Shown one piece after another: positions 42,069 to 50,885 of a stretch of 64,000 nucleotides of DNA. The notes under the pieces were generated by a model. That model had not been told where the DNA came from. It ran no database searches and worked only from the letters and a program-made list of their open reading frames with translations. The position numbers and the translations under genes are program-made. How positions within the stretch are numbered: the first letter of the stretch is position 1; each line of letters starts with the position of its first letter. Source of the stretch: Lentilactobacillus diolivorans DSM 14421 (GTDB lineage Bacteria; Bacillota; Bacilli; Lactobacillales; Lactobacillaceae); contig NZ_AZEY01000079.1 in NCBI RefSeq assembly GCF_001434255.1, positions 112,292 to 176,291 on the forward strand, written 5' to 3'.

Positions 42069-42542
42069 ATGAAGAAAAAAGTTTTAGTAGATGCAATTAA
42101 AGATGAATTAGAGACATTTCGCAGTCATGATGTTGACGAGCAGATTCTGGGAAGAATTAAAAATGCTGATTTGAAGTCTGAAATGATTACCGATAAGTTG
42201 AACATTAATGATTTACATATTTTACAGATCATTGGTACAGCAACGAATATTCGGATTTCTGATATTGCTAATCATGTTCCATTGACTCAGGGAGCAGTCT
42301 CAAAAATTATTAATAAACTCTCTGATGATTCATTGATTCTAAAGAAACATCGCCCAACGAATAAAAAGGATACGTATGTGGAATTAACAGATAATGGGTT
42401 AAAAATTAATGATATCCATAACCATTATCATCAAAAAATGGATCAGCAATTAATCGAATTCACAGATGAATTTTCAAAAGATGATTTAAAAGTGATTGAC
42501 GAATTTTTGAAAAAAATCAATCTAATTCGAAATATTGACTAA
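42069..42542 (+). CDS. MarR-family transcriptional regulator
   Basis: The 157-aa protein has the winged-helix core LHILQIIGTATNIRISDIANHVPLTQGAVSKIINKLSDDSLI.. and the wing RPTNKKDTYVELTDNG. It starts MKKKVLVDAIKDE. The ATG at 42069 is used rather than 42060, because GAGGAA would otherwise touch the start codon. There is no Cys in the HTH part that would suggest an OhrR-type switch. It probably represses the divergent quinone reductase through the ATTCC..GGAAT palindromes. Confidence 0.82.
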   Translation: MKKKVLVDAIKDELETFRSHDVDEQILGRIKNADLKSEMITDKLNINDLHILQIIGTATNIRISDIANHVPLTQGAVSKIINKLSDDSLILKKHRPTNKKDTYVELTDNGLKINDIHNHYHQKMDQQLIEFTDEFSKDDLKVIDEFLKKINLIRNID

Positions 42543-42638
42543 AAATAAGAAAAAAGTTTAAAAAAATTCTGCTAATATAATAACCGCTTTCATTGTTGAC
42601 GTATCACAAAACTTGTTTTTGCGTTTTCCAAGACTAAG

Positions 42639-42654
42639 TTTAGGGTTGCCTAAA
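42639..42654 (+). promoter_or_regulatory. MntR-type operator upstream of mntH
   Basis: TTTAGGGTTGCCTAAA is an inverted repeat with the DtxR/MntR-family TTTAGG-N4-CCTAAA form, 68 bp before the mntH ATG. It should be bound by MntR when Mn2+ is plentiful. Confidence 0.7.
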
Positions 42655-42722
42655 ATCATATTTACTTAGGAATAAATTATGGTAACATTGGATATGGATT
42701 TAAGAGGAGGTACTAGTGAAAA

Positions 42723-44318
42723 ATGGTAAAAGATAAACGTCCAAAGAAACAACATTTGATTCATTATGCAAATGGTCCTTCTTTGGAAGAAATTAATGGG
42801 TCAATCACTGTCCCAAAAGGTAAGGGCTTTTGGAGAACATTATTTATGTATTCGGGGCCTGGTGCATTAGTTGCTGTGGGATACATGGATCCAGGAAATT
42901 GGTCAACATCAATCACCGGTGGTCAAAATTTTGAATACCTACTGATGTCGGTTATCTTAATGTCGAGTTTAATTGCAATGTTATTACAGTACATGGCGGC
43001 TAAACTGGGCATTGTGAGTCAAATGGATCTGGCACAAGCAATTCGAGCACGAACAAGTAAAACTTTAGGGATTGTTCTGTGGATTCTAACTGAGTTGGCC
43101 ATCATGGCAACTGATATCGCGGAAGTTATTGGTGCCGCGATTGCACTATATTTGCTATTCCATATTCCATTGGTCTACGCTGTGTTTATCACCGTGTTTG
43201 ATGTTTTGCTTTTGCTATTATTGACTAAAGTTGGTTTTAGAAAAATTGAAGCAATTGTTGTTTGTTTGATCTTAGTTATTTTATTTGTCTTCGTTTATGA
43301 AGTTGCTTTATCAGGGCCTGATTTTGGTGCGATCTTCAAGGGATTGATTCCAACTGGTCAAACCTTTTCAGGGACTGATCGTGTTAATGGTGATACACCA
43401 TTAACCGGTGCTTTGGGAATTATTGGTGCGACTGTTATGCCTCATAACTTGTACCTGCACTCCGCTGTTTCACAAACTCGAAAAGTTGATCATAGTGATC
43501 AAGATGACGTTGCTCGTACAGTTCGGTTCTCAACTTGGGATTCAAACATCCAACTATCGTTTGCCTTTGTGGTTAACTCACTCTTATTGATTATGGGTGT
43601 TGCCGTATTTAAGACAGGTGCTGTTAAGGATCCCTCGTTCTTTGGTTTGTTCCAAGCTTTGTCAAATTCTTCCATGTTAAGTAACGGCGTTTTGATTGCC
43701 GTTGCTAAATCAGGGGTTCTTTCGGTATTGTTTGCCGTTGCTCTGTTAGCCTCAGGTCAAAATTCAACGATTACCGGTACCTTAACCGGACAAGTTATCA
43801 TGGAAGGCTTCATTCACATGAAGATGCCATTATGGCTTCGTCGTTTGGTTACCCGATTGATTTCAGTTATTCCTGTTCTGATCTGTGTTGCAATGACAAG
43901 CAAACAATCACCAATTCAGCAACATGAGGCGTTAAATACGTTAATGAATAACTCGCAGGTCTTCTTAGCCTTCGCTTTACCATTCTCAATGTTGCCATTA
44001 TTGATGATGACTGATAATGCTAAGGAAATGGGTGATCGATTCAAGAACACAATGTGGGTTAAAGTTCTTGGATGGGTTTCGGTTCTTGCTCTGACCTTCT
44101 TGAACATGAAAGGTCTTCCAGACAACATTACTAGTTTCTTTGGTGCCAATCCTTCTGCAAGTACGGTATCATTAGCTCATACGATTGCTTATGTTCTTAT
44201 CGCTGCAATTGTTGCACTTCTTATTTGGACGATTTTTGATTTATATCAAAGCAGAAACAAAATGCCAAAGCGTTTTGAATCTACGGAAGAGCACTATGAT
44301 GAAAGCAAAGAAGATTAG
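42723..44318 (+). CDS. mntH: Mn2+ transporter of the NRAMP family
   Basis: The 531-aa proton-coupled divalent-metal importer has eleven or more TM helices and both metal-site motifs: [12 protein letters not shown] (DPGN) and [14 protein letters not shown] (MPHN). Lactobacilli rely on Mn2+ for oxidant defence, and several paralogs per genome are usual. Its upstream MntR-like box predicts repression by manganese. SD GGAGG lies 12 nt before the ATG. A usp gene follows 36 bp downstream, the common mntH-usp pair. A 16-codon ORF overlaps the start region. Confidence 0.93.
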   Translation: MVKDKRPKKQHLIHYANGPSLEEINGSITVPKGKGFWRTLFMYSGPGALVAVGYMDPGNWSTSITGGQNFEYLLMSVILMSSLIAMLLQYMAAKLGIVSQMDLAQAIRARTSKTLGIVLWILTELAIMATDIAEVIGAAIALYLLFHIPLVYAVFITVFDVLLLLLLTKVGFRKIEAIVVCLILVILFVFVYEVALSGPDFGAIFKGLIPTGQTFSGTDRVNGDTPLTGALGIIGATVMPHNLYLHSAVSQTRKVDHSDQDDVARTVRFSTWDSNIQLSFAFVVNSLLLIMGVAVFKTGAVKDPSFFGLFQALSNSSMLSNGVLIAVAKSGVLSVLFAVALLASGQNSTITGTLTGQVIMEGFIHMKMPLWLRRLVTRLISVIPVLICVAMTSKQSPIQQHEALNTLMNNSQVFLAFALPFSMLPLLMMTDNAKEMGDRFKNTMWVKVLGWVSVLALTFLNMKGLPDNITSFFGANPSASTVSLAHTIAYVLIAAIVALLIWTIFDLYQSRNKMPKRFESTEEHYDESKED

Positions 44319-44354
44319 TGATTAAATTTGAAGTTCACAGGAGGGATATATCAA

Positions 44355-44804
44355 ATGGACAATGATAATTCGCCACATACAAAATTTCATCGAATTTTAG
44401 TGGGTGTTGATGATTCACCTGATGCCCAGTTAGCATTTCGATATGCGATTTCTGAAGCGCGTTTGTCGGGCGCATCGCTTGTGATTTGTTCAATTCTTGA
44501 ACATGAAGAAATGAATGTTTATCAAGCACTTAGTAAGGACTATGTCCATGGTGAACGTTCAGAATTAGCTGAACATATTAAACAGTACCGTGATTTGGCA
44601 CTTCGAGCCGGCGTTAAAAAGGTAGATACGGTTATTGAGGAAGGTGATCCTGGCGAAGTTATCGTTAAGGAAATTATTCCAGCAGTTAAGGCGGATTTGC
44701 TGATTGTCGGTTCACTTTCAAAAAAGGGTGTTCGTAAGTACTTTGGGTCTCAGGCCGCATATATGGCTAAGTATTCACCAATTTCTGTAATGGTTGTTAG
44801 ATAG
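44355..44804 (+). CDS. Universal stress protein (UspA family)
   Basis: The 149-aa protein has the Usp fold: RILVGVDDSPDAQLAFRYAISEARLSG near the N-terminus, and LLIVGSLSKKGVRKYFGSQAAYMAKYSPISVMVVR at the end. The C-terminal segment resembles but does not fully match the ATP-binding GxxGxxxxxxxGS motif, so ATP binding is uncertain. The start at 44355 is set by GGAGGG 9 nt upstream. It is co-transcribed with mntH. The role is probably stress resistance linked to metal status. Confidence 0.88.
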   Translation: MDNDNSPHTKFHRILVGVDDSPDAQLAFRYAISEARLSGASLVICSILEHEEMNVYQALSKDYVHGERSELAEHIKQYRDLALRAGVKKVDTVIEEGDPGEVIVKEIIPAVKADLLIVGSLSKKGVRKYFGSQAAYMAKYSPISVMVVR

Positions 44805-44937
44805 GCTGAACATGTGAACCGTTGAATTATACCTAATTCAATGAGTTGAAACCGGAATACTCAATTAAGCCTTAATGCTTAATGCGCATGTTATGTTGGG
44901 CACTGGATGATAGTTAAAACACAGTTATGTGTCTTTA

Positions 44938-44976
44938 AAAAACAGGATCGGAAGTCTAACTTTCGGTCCTGTTTTT
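44938..44976 (+). terminator. Terminator after usp
   Basis: AAAACAGGA.CGGAAG pairs with CTTTCGGTCCTGTTTTTT around a short loop, with T6. Confidence 0.85.
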
Positions 44977-45088
44977 TAGGAATTTGTACAAAAATTTTTT
45001 CGAGGCTGATTGTTGCCAGATGTGGATTTTTTGAAGTCCTTACAAATCAGCAATATATCATACTATATAGAACTAGGGGATTTTAAAA

Positions 45089-46438
45089 ATGGCCTTAACT
45101 GAAAAAAGTCGTAAGTGGTTTGTGACCACTTTGCTACTTGGAACATTTACAATGTCGATTAGTCAGTCGTCGCTATCGACGGCATACCCGACATTTATGA
45201 AATACTTTAATTTACCAGCTAGCACGGTTGCTTGGCTGACAACTGGATTTATGTTGATTATGTCAGTAGTTATGCCGTTATCACCGTGGTTGATGGATAA
45301 CTTCCATTTTAAGCCACTATATATTAGCTTGTTGATTAATTTTGTTATTGGGACTTTGATCATTATTTTTGCACCGAATTTTCCGATTATGATGGTTGGT
45401 CGGTTAATGGAAGGATTTAGTGTCGGGGTACTATTTCCTTCTTATCAATCGATTATTTTGGAAATCACACCACAAAGTCAGCGTGGAACAGTTATGGGAA
45501 CCGTTGGCTTGGTGATGGGTTCAGCATTGGCGGTGGGGCCGATTATTTCTGGGGTGTTACTGCAAGTCATGAATTGGCAAGCTATTTTTGGCTTCTTCTT
45601 GGTTGTTTTAACAGTTGTTTTTCTTTTGGCATTAAAAACTGTTGTGAGTCCATTGAAAATAAAATCAACAAAATTCGATTTTGTCTCAGTATTTATGTCA
45701 TTGGGAATTATTGGTCTGCTGTACTTTATTAATGAAATTTCTCATATGACAGCAACAAGTTACGTCAATTGGGGAATTCTGGTTGTTTCACTAATTCTGC
45801 TTTATTTGTTTGTCCGTCGGCAACTACGAATGTCCCAACCATTACTTCATCTTGATATCTTATCAATTTTAAATTTCGATCTCGGGGTTGCATTAACATC
45901 ACTTTCATATATGTCACTAATCACGGTCACGATTGTCATGCCGCTTTATTATCAACAAATTCTTGGCTTAACCCCCTTGTGGTCCGGCCTTGCATTAGTT
46001 CCGGCAGCAGCTTTATTATCATGGTTAAATCGGCGAAGTGGTCGATTAGCTGATCGAATTGGCTTTAAGCCAGTCATTATGGTTGGTTTTGGTTTATTCA
46101 TTATTGGCTGGTTACTGCTGTTAATTTGTTCAGGGTTTAAGAATATCTGGATAGCGGTTGTTTGCTCCATGATTATTGAATCGGGAAATGCCTTTGCAAT
46201 GATGCCGGCAACAACACTAGGGGCTAACTCACTTTCTAACGACCTGATTCCACATGGATCATCAATTATTGCTACTTTTCGGCAAGTGTTGGGATCAACA
46301 GCAATTGTTTTGGCTACCGTTGTTTTAGGAGATCGGAACTTTAACGGTGTTTTCTTGACCTTTTTGATTCTAGAGATCATTGCAATGGGACTGGTCTTTA
46401 TGATTAAAGATACACAGAAGGCCCCAATTCATGCATGA
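45089..46438 (+). CDS. MFS multidrug exporter (DHA2-like)
   Basis: The 449-aa transporter has about 12-14 TM helices. The N-terminal part reads KWFVTTLLLGTFTMSISQSSLSTAYPTFMKYF, with the motif A region VGRLMEGFSVGVLFPS and motif C-like GLVMGSALAVGPIISGVLLQ in TM5, which is typical of drug antiporters. A further motif, SGRLADRIGFKP, is between later helices. It probably exports drugs or fatty-acid-like compounds. SD AGGGGA precedes the ATG. No regulator gene is adjacent. Confidence 0.85.
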   Translation: MALTEKSRKWFVTTLLLGTFTMSISQSSLSTAYPTFMKYFNLPASTVAWLTTGFMLIMSVVMPLSPWLMDNFHFKPLYISLLINFVIGTLIIIFAPNFPIMMVGRLMEGFSVGVLFPSYQSIILEITPQSQRGTVMGTVGLVMGSALAVGPIISGVLLQVMNWQAIFGFFLVVLTVVFLLALKTVVSPLKIKSTKFDFVSVFMSLGIIGLLYFINEISHMTATSYVNWGILVVSLILLYLFVRRQLRMSQPLLHLDILSILNFDLGVALTSLSYMSLITVTIVMPLYYQQILGLTPLWSGLALVPAAALLSWLNRRSGRLADRIGFKPVIMVGFGLFIIGWLLLLICSGFKNIWIAVVCSMIIESGNAFAMMPATTLGANSLSNDLIPHGSSIIATFRQVLGSTAIVLATVVLGDRNFNGVFLTFLILEIIAMGLVFMIKDTQKAPIHA

Positions 46439-46445
46439 ATGATCA

Positions 46446-46471
46446 TTGTGAAATGTAAACGATTTTCACAA
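46446..46471. other. Inverted repeat after the MFS gene
   Basis: TTGTGAAA and TTTCACAA flank TGTAAACGAT, 8 bp past the MFS stop. It could be a weak terminator or a cre-like operator for the aldehyde dehydrogenase gene. There is no T tract. Confidence 0.35.
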
Positions 46472-46683
46472 AAATATGCGGTCAGTGTTGACTAGATTGA
46501 TTATGATGAACATCACAAGCCGTATGATTGTATTCGTTTTCAGTGAATGATATTCTTTATTTGACGATAGGATATCGCCGAAGAACTTGTTCTTTTCATA
46601 ACCATTATCTGGGGCCCCAGCAATGGTTAGTCATTAGAAATGTTTTGAAGATATCGATTCAGATAATAGAGGAGGCCATTTGG

Positions 46684-48108
46684 ATGGCATATCGAACTGT
46701 TAACCCTTATAACAATAAAGTTGTTAAGGAATATCCGTATGCAACCGATGATCAATTAAAAGACACTATCGCAACTGCTCATGATCTGTATAAAAAGATG
46801 AAGAAGCAGGATATTGCCGAACGTGCCAAGATCCTTCATAACGTTGCTGCAAAGTTGAGAGAGCATTCAGATGAATTATCAAAAGCTTGTACTGTTGATA
46901 TGGGGAAACTTTACCGTGAGTCTCAAGGAGAAGTTGAATTGGTTGCCATTATTGCCGATTGGTTTGCCGATCATGGTGCTGATATCCTTAAATCAGAAAA
47001 AGTTGATACCATCGCAACCGGTGATGCTGAAATTCAACATCATTCAACCGGTGTGATTATGATGGTTGAGCCATGGAATTTTCCATACTATCAGATTATG
47101 CGTGTTTTTGCACCTAACTTTATGGTTGGCAACCCGATGATTTTAAAGCATGCTGCTAATACACCAACATCTGCCCAAATGTTTGCCGATGTTGTTGCTG
47201 AAGCCGGTGCACCAAAAGGATCGCTTACCAATCTTTTCCTTTCTTACGATCAAGTAACTGAAGCAATCGAAGATCCCCGAATCCAAGGCGTTGCTTTAAC
47301 TGGTTCCGAACGTGGTGGAACAGCTGTTGCAGAAGCCGCTGGTAAGAACTTAAAGAAGAACACTATGGAACTTGGTGGTATGGATCCGTTTGTTGTTTTG
47401 GGCGACGCGGATATGGACCAAGTTAATGATATTGCCTGGCGAGCACGGTTATATAATGATGGGCAGGTATGTACGTCATCAAAACGGTTTATTGTCATGG
47501 ATAATGTTTATGACGAATTCGTTGATAACTTGAAGGCTAAGTTTGCTGCCGTAAAACCTGGCGATCCAATGGATCCTGCAACGACGTTGGCACCGATGAA
47601 TACTGAGAAGGCTAAGAATAAGCTTCAAAGTCAACTTGATGATGCCATTGCTCATGGCGCAAAGGTTGTTTATGGCAATAAGCCAATTGATTTGCCTGGA
47701 CAATTCTTCATGCCAACCATCCTTACTGACATTGATAAGGATAATCCGGCATATAAGACTGAGTTATTTGGCCCAATTGCCAGTGTTTATAAGGTTCATA
47801 GTGAACAAGAAGCAATTGATATTGCTAATGATTCACCTTATGGACTTGGTGGAATCGTCTTTGCTGGCGATCCCGATCATGGTGCCGAAGTTGCGTCACA
47901 AATTGAAACTGGAATGGTATTCGTTAATAACTTTATGGCCACCTTACCTGAATTGCCATTTGGTGGCATTAAACTGTCAGGTTACGGCCGTGAAATGAGC
48001 CACATCGGTGAAATGGCGTTTGTTAACGAACAATTAATCGTTAAGGCTGATAAACCAGATCTGGGTAACTTGGCTGGTGGATTAGTTGCAACTGACCCTG
48101 AAAAATAA
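46684..48108 (+). CDS. NAD(P)-dependent aldehyde dehydrogenase (succinate-semialdehyde dehydrogenase-like)
   Basis: The 474-aa ALDH superfamily enzyme has VEPWNFPYYQIMRVFAPNFMVGN and KHAANTP for cofactor binding, GVALTGSERGG, the general base Glu in MELGGMDPF, the nucleophile Cys in NDGQVCTSSKRFI, and a complete C-terminus with ELPFGGIKLSGYGREM. It oxidises an aldehyde to an acid; the closest recognised type is GabD/succinate-semialdehyde dehydrogenase, but substrate prediction is weak. The start at 46684 follows GAGGAGG; longer in-frame starts from 46528 lack support. It is followed by repeat copy B. Confidence 0.88.
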   Translation: MAYRTVNPYNNKVVKEYPYATDDQLKDTIATAHDLYKKMKKQDIAERAKILHNVAAKLREHSDELSKACTVDMGKLYRESQGEVELVAIIADWFADHGADILKSEKVDTIATGDAEIQHHSTGVIMMVEPWNFPYYQIMRVFAPNFMVGNPMILKHAANTPTSAQMFADVVAEAGAPKGSLTNLFLSYDQVTEAIEDPRIQGVALTGSERGGTAVAEAAGKNLKKNTMELGGMDPFVVLGDADMDQVNDIAWRARLYNDGQVCTSSKRFIVMDNVYDEFVDNLKAKFAAVKPGDPMDPATTLAPMNTEKAKNKLQSQLDDAIAHGAKVVYGNKPIDLPGQFFMPTILTDIDKDNPAYKTELFGPIASVYKVHSEQEAIDIANDSPYGLGGIVFAGDPDHGAEVASQIETGMVFVNNFMATLPELPFGGIKLSGYGREMSHIGEMAFVNEQLIVKADKPDLGNLAGGLVATDPEK

Positions 48109-48187
48109 TCAATGATTGTCGCTCACCTTTAAAAAGTGAGTGACTAACGATTATTTAAGATTTAAAATAATTAATTACTAAACCAGA

Positions 48188-48298
48188 GTGGGGCCAGCAA
48201 GCGGTTAGCCCCAGAATATAAGCCCCCTAACTTGATGTTCCTGATTTTGGAAGATTAAGTTAGGGGGCTTATATGGCCGGGGCTGCTTGCTGGTCCAC
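48188..48298 (-). repeat. Long-hairpin repeat element, copy B (inverted copy of A)
   Basis: This 111-nt hairpin in opposite orientation is almost identical to copy A (24739-24850). Differences are paired: CCTCC/GGAGG in A is CCCCC/GGGGG here, and the middle C5/G5 is C4/G4, one base lost on each arm. It lies 80 bp past the aldehyde dehydrogenase stop. Confidence 0.8.
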
Positions 48299-48310
48299 GT
48301 TTTAGCTAGG

Positions 48311-48440
48311 TAACAAGTTTCAGCGAGATATTCTGAACTTGAATATTTGAATAATTCGGTTGCACGGCCGGAAGTTGTCTTTTGTCCCGCGTTTACATTA
48401 ACAGAGACTGAGCAAAATCACTTTTGTCTCAGCCACTTTT
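48311..48440 (-). repeat. Composite repeat: half element plus terminator-like hairpin
   Basis: Read on the minus strand, it has the hairpin GGCTGAGACAAAA-GTGA-TTTTGCTCAGTC, then GCGGGACAAAAGACAACTT, CCGGCCGTGC, AACCGAATTATTC and GAATATCTCGCTGAAAC. This is the same order as 24575-24720. The element is followed by copy B, just as there. The gap on to 48579 contains no gene. Confidence 0.65.
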
Positions 48441-48579
48441 TTGACTGCAATATTATGATTTGAGAAGCAACATTACTTAATGTGTTCTTGATAGCTAAAG
48501 CAGAACCTTATTATCCTTAATGACAAATAATTTGGTATACTAAAGGACAATTAACCGATCAATTCAAGGAGAACAATTA

Positions 48580-49209
48580 ATGCCATTAAAAATAAAAAAG
48601 ACAAAGGGCTATCGAATTAAAATTACACTGCCGATGGATGGTGAGATGCCGGATGTGGTACGAACGGTGGATATCCCATCTGATATTACATTTAAGCAGC
48701 TGCATGATACGATTCAAACTGTAATGGGGTGGGATGATGCTCACTTGTACAAATTTTTAATTCGGCAGCAGAATATCACGATTCCTGAAGATTCCTTGTA
48801 TGAAGAAATGAAAAATCAGTCTCCAATTAAAGGGATAAAGCAAGTTAAGGTACGGCGGTTATCCAACAAGATTGATAAGTATTTACAAAATTACCGAGGA
48901 TTTGAATATATTTATGATCTTGGTGACAATTGGGAACATACGATTGAACTGATCAGGTTGCTCGATGACTATGCGGTTGGCTATCCCAAAGTCATTAGTG
49001 GCCAAGGAAATTTGCCGCCAGAGGACTCTGGTGGTGTCGGCGGTTGGCTGATGATGCTTGAATCGTTAAATGATCCAGACGATCCGGAGCATGAAGATAT
49101 TGTTAAATGGTTGAATGAAATTGACTACCTACCGGATGGCGGAAAACTTAATAAAAAAGAATTGAACGACTACTTGAAAAAGTATTTCTGGCTTAAAAAG
49201 AAAGTATAA
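48580..49209 (+). CDS. Plasmid pRiA4b ORF-3-like family protein
   Basis: The 209-aa protein has the family hallmarks: an N-terminal YRIKITLPMD segment, FKQLHDTIQTVMGWDDAHLYKF, the YIYDLGDNWEHTIEL core, and the acidic loop LPPEDSGGVGGW. The family is named after a plasmid ORF and is frequently encoded near mobile DNA, but its function is unknown. SD AAGGAG precedes the ATG. A long-hairpin repeat lies right after the stop codon. I see no mobile element beside it. Confidence 0.85.
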   Translation: MPLKIKKTKGYRIKITLPMDGEMPDVVRTVDIPSDITFKQLHDTIQTVMGWDDAHLYKFLIRQQNITIPEDSLYEEMKNQSPIKGIKQVKVRRLSNKIDKYLQNYRGFEYIYDLGDNWEHTIELIRLLDDYAVGYPKVISGQGNLPPEDSGGVGGWLMMLESLNDPDDPEHEDIVKWLNEIDYLPDGGKLNKKELNDYLKKYFWLKKKV

Positions 49210-49230
49210 AAAACAGCGTGCATTTAACTG

Positions 49231-49322
49231 GCGGTTAGTTTCCAGGATATAAACAAGCCCAATCAGCATTCCCAAATTCAGGAATATTGGTTGGGCTTGT
49301 TTGTGTGGCAGGAACCACCCGT
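49231..49322. repeat. Long-hairpin repeat element, copy E (degenerate outer stem)
   Basis: The inner stem AAACAAGCCCAA/TTGGGCTTGTTT is perfect, the apex is ATTCC-CAAATTCA-GGAAT, and the outer segment GGTTAGTTTCC pairs imperfectly with GGAACCACC. It sits between convergent genes, 22 bp past the stop at 49209. Confidence 0.65.
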
Positions 49323-49372
49323 TCGGCCTTTGCCTATGCCAACTTATTAAATACGAAGAACGGTTTTCATCG

Positions 49373-50263
49373 TTATTTGTCGGGCATAACAACCTTTAAA
49401 AAGTCTGGGATTGTCTGAACAGTAATTGGCAATGCCATTGCTGGATCACCATCAATTCGGGTTTTAATATCCCGTGATGATAGGTTCTCAATTTTGACCT
49501 CCTTGGTTTTAAAATATTTAACTCCGCGGGCCTGTTTTAAATTTCCAGATAAAAAGAATGATCCGTAAGTTAATATTTTAGGAAGTGTAAACTTTTTTAA
49601 CAAAAAAACATGTAGATAATCATCGTCGTACGCTGCTTGTGGATTGAACTCAACATAACCGCCAACTGAATTGGTGGTTGTGATGAGCAGAATTTGTGCC
49701 CGGAGTGTCTCGGTTTTACCGTTAGCGGTTATCTTGAGCTTGTACGATCGATTGGTAAATAATTCCTTGATTCCTTTAAATAAATAGACGATTCGACCAA
49801 ACTTCTTCTTTTCGGTTTGCTTAACATTTCGAGAAATATCTGCTAATCGGCCTAAAGTTAAACTGCTGATAATCGGTTGACGGTCAATATGACCAAGATC
49901 AACGTTTTTGGGTGTCCCGGTTAGTAAGTTCTCAATTGCCTTATCGGTATTCAAAGGAATTTTTAGGGCCCTGGCAAAATTGTTAACGGTACCGCCGGGA
50001 ATGATACCTAAAGGAATCGTTTTATTGGCTTTTAAGAACCCGGCACAAACGGTATTAATTGATCCGTCGCCACCGATTGTAACCAAGTAATCGTAGATAT
50101 CAACTGCTTGAGCTGCCTGATTAATTGCATCTTGTTCAGAATTCGTTTTGCTAAGCGTGGCGATTTTACCGTGTTTTTCCAGATAGTTTTTCGCTCGCTT
50201 TGCAATCTCTTCATTATTAGAATTACCAGCGGTTCCGTTGAAGATAATGATAATCTTTTCCAT
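49373..50263 (-). CDS. Diacylglycerol/lipid kinase family protein
   Basis: The 296-aa protein has the DAGK catalytic domain: IIFNGTAGNSNNEE, VTIGGDGSINTVCAGFLKANKTIPLGIIPGGTVNNFARALKI (with GGDGS and PGGTVN), and a C-terminal YegS-like domain. It phosphorylates diacylglycerol or a related lipid, recycling it to phosphatidic acid. The start at 50263 uses SD AGGAGG; upstream GTG and TTG codons lie too close to that SD. It faces a convergent gene on the left. Confidence 0.87.
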   Translation of the reverse strand: MEKIIIIFNGTAGNSNNEEIAKRAKNYLEKHGKIATLSKTNSEQDAINQAAQAVDIYDYLVTIGGDGSINTVCAGFLKANKTIPLGIIPGGTVNNFARALKIPLNTDKAIENLLTGTPKNVDLGHIDRQPIISSLTLGRLADISRNVKQTEKKKFGRIVYLFKGIKELFTNRSYKLKITANGKTETLRAQILLITTTNSVGGYVEFNPQAAYDDDYLHVFLLKKFTLPKILTYGSFFLSGNLKQARGVKYFKTKEVKIENLSSRDIKTRIDGDPAMALPITVQTIPDFLKVVMPDK

Positions 50264-50329
50264 CTTTGTCAACACCTCCTACCAATCATCTTGACTAAGT
50301 CAATTATAATATGATTTGTGTCAGGTGTC

Positions 50330-50800
50330 TTACTTGCGGATTATCGTTAATGAGCCGTTCATTACTGGCGAAGTGGCGTCTACGGTGTGGGGATCGGTAA
50401 AAATTTTGAGAAACTGCATAAAACTTTCGGCGGTGTTGGCTTCGGTTAGTTCCTTTAACGGAAACCAATAAATCTTTCCTTCGTTACTTTGAGTCAGTTG
50501 ACCCGAAAAATGAGTAGTTCGATAGAGAAAGCCTATTCGCCGGTAACTGGGATCATCGTTGAACCACTCAACGGTACCGCAGGATTCAAGGTGACTGATT
50601 TTTAACCCGGTTTCTTCAAAGACCTCTCGAACCATGGCATCAGCCAAACTCTCATTTTTCTCAACATGGCCTCCAGGAAAGGTGTGGCCGAACTTCCAGG
50701 CAACGTCTGTTTTGTCTTCAACTAAGACTTCCTTCGTTTCTTCGTTATAAATCATACACATATTAACTAATTCAATGTGTTCTGATCGTGAATACGTCAT
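50330..50800 (-). CDS. NUDIX hydrolase (8-oxo-dGTP diphosphatase type)
   Basis: The 156-aa protein carries a full NUDIX box, GGHVEKNESLADAMVREVFEETGL (GX5EX7REVXEEXG), at residues about 43-66. It hydrolyses a nucleoside diphosphate linked to a moiety X; MutT-like sanitising of oxidised dGTP is a common but unproven label. The ATG is preceded by a GGTGAT SD-like sequence. The ammonium transporter terminator lies between it and amtB. Confidence 0.88.
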   Translation of the reverse strand: MTYSRSEHIELVNMCMIYNEETKEVLVEDKTDVAWKFGHTFPGGHVEKNESLADAMVREVFEETGLKISHLESCGTVEWFNDDPSYRRIGFLYRTTHFSGQLTQSNEGKIYWFPLKELTEANTAESFMQFLKIFTDPHTVDATSPVMNGSLTIIRK

Positions 50801-50814
50801 CTTATCACCTCAAT

Positions 50815-50862
50815 AAAAAATGCTTTTGAATTTAGTATACGCTACCTAAATTCAAAAGCATT
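50815..50862 (-). terminator. Terminator of the ammonium transporter gene
   Basis: AATGCTTTTGAATTTAG pairs perfectly with CTAAATTCAAAAGCATT around a 10-nt loop, with T6 on the minus strand, 23 bp past the amtB stop. Confidence 0.85.
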
Positions 50863-50885
50863 GTTAGTTCTTAAAATGAAATCAT

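Noticed and set aside
48580-49209. Treating the pRiA4b ORF-3-like gene as part of a mobile element
   Set aside because: The family name comes from a plasmid, but there is no transposase, integrase or terminal repeat around it here other than the long-hairpin element.
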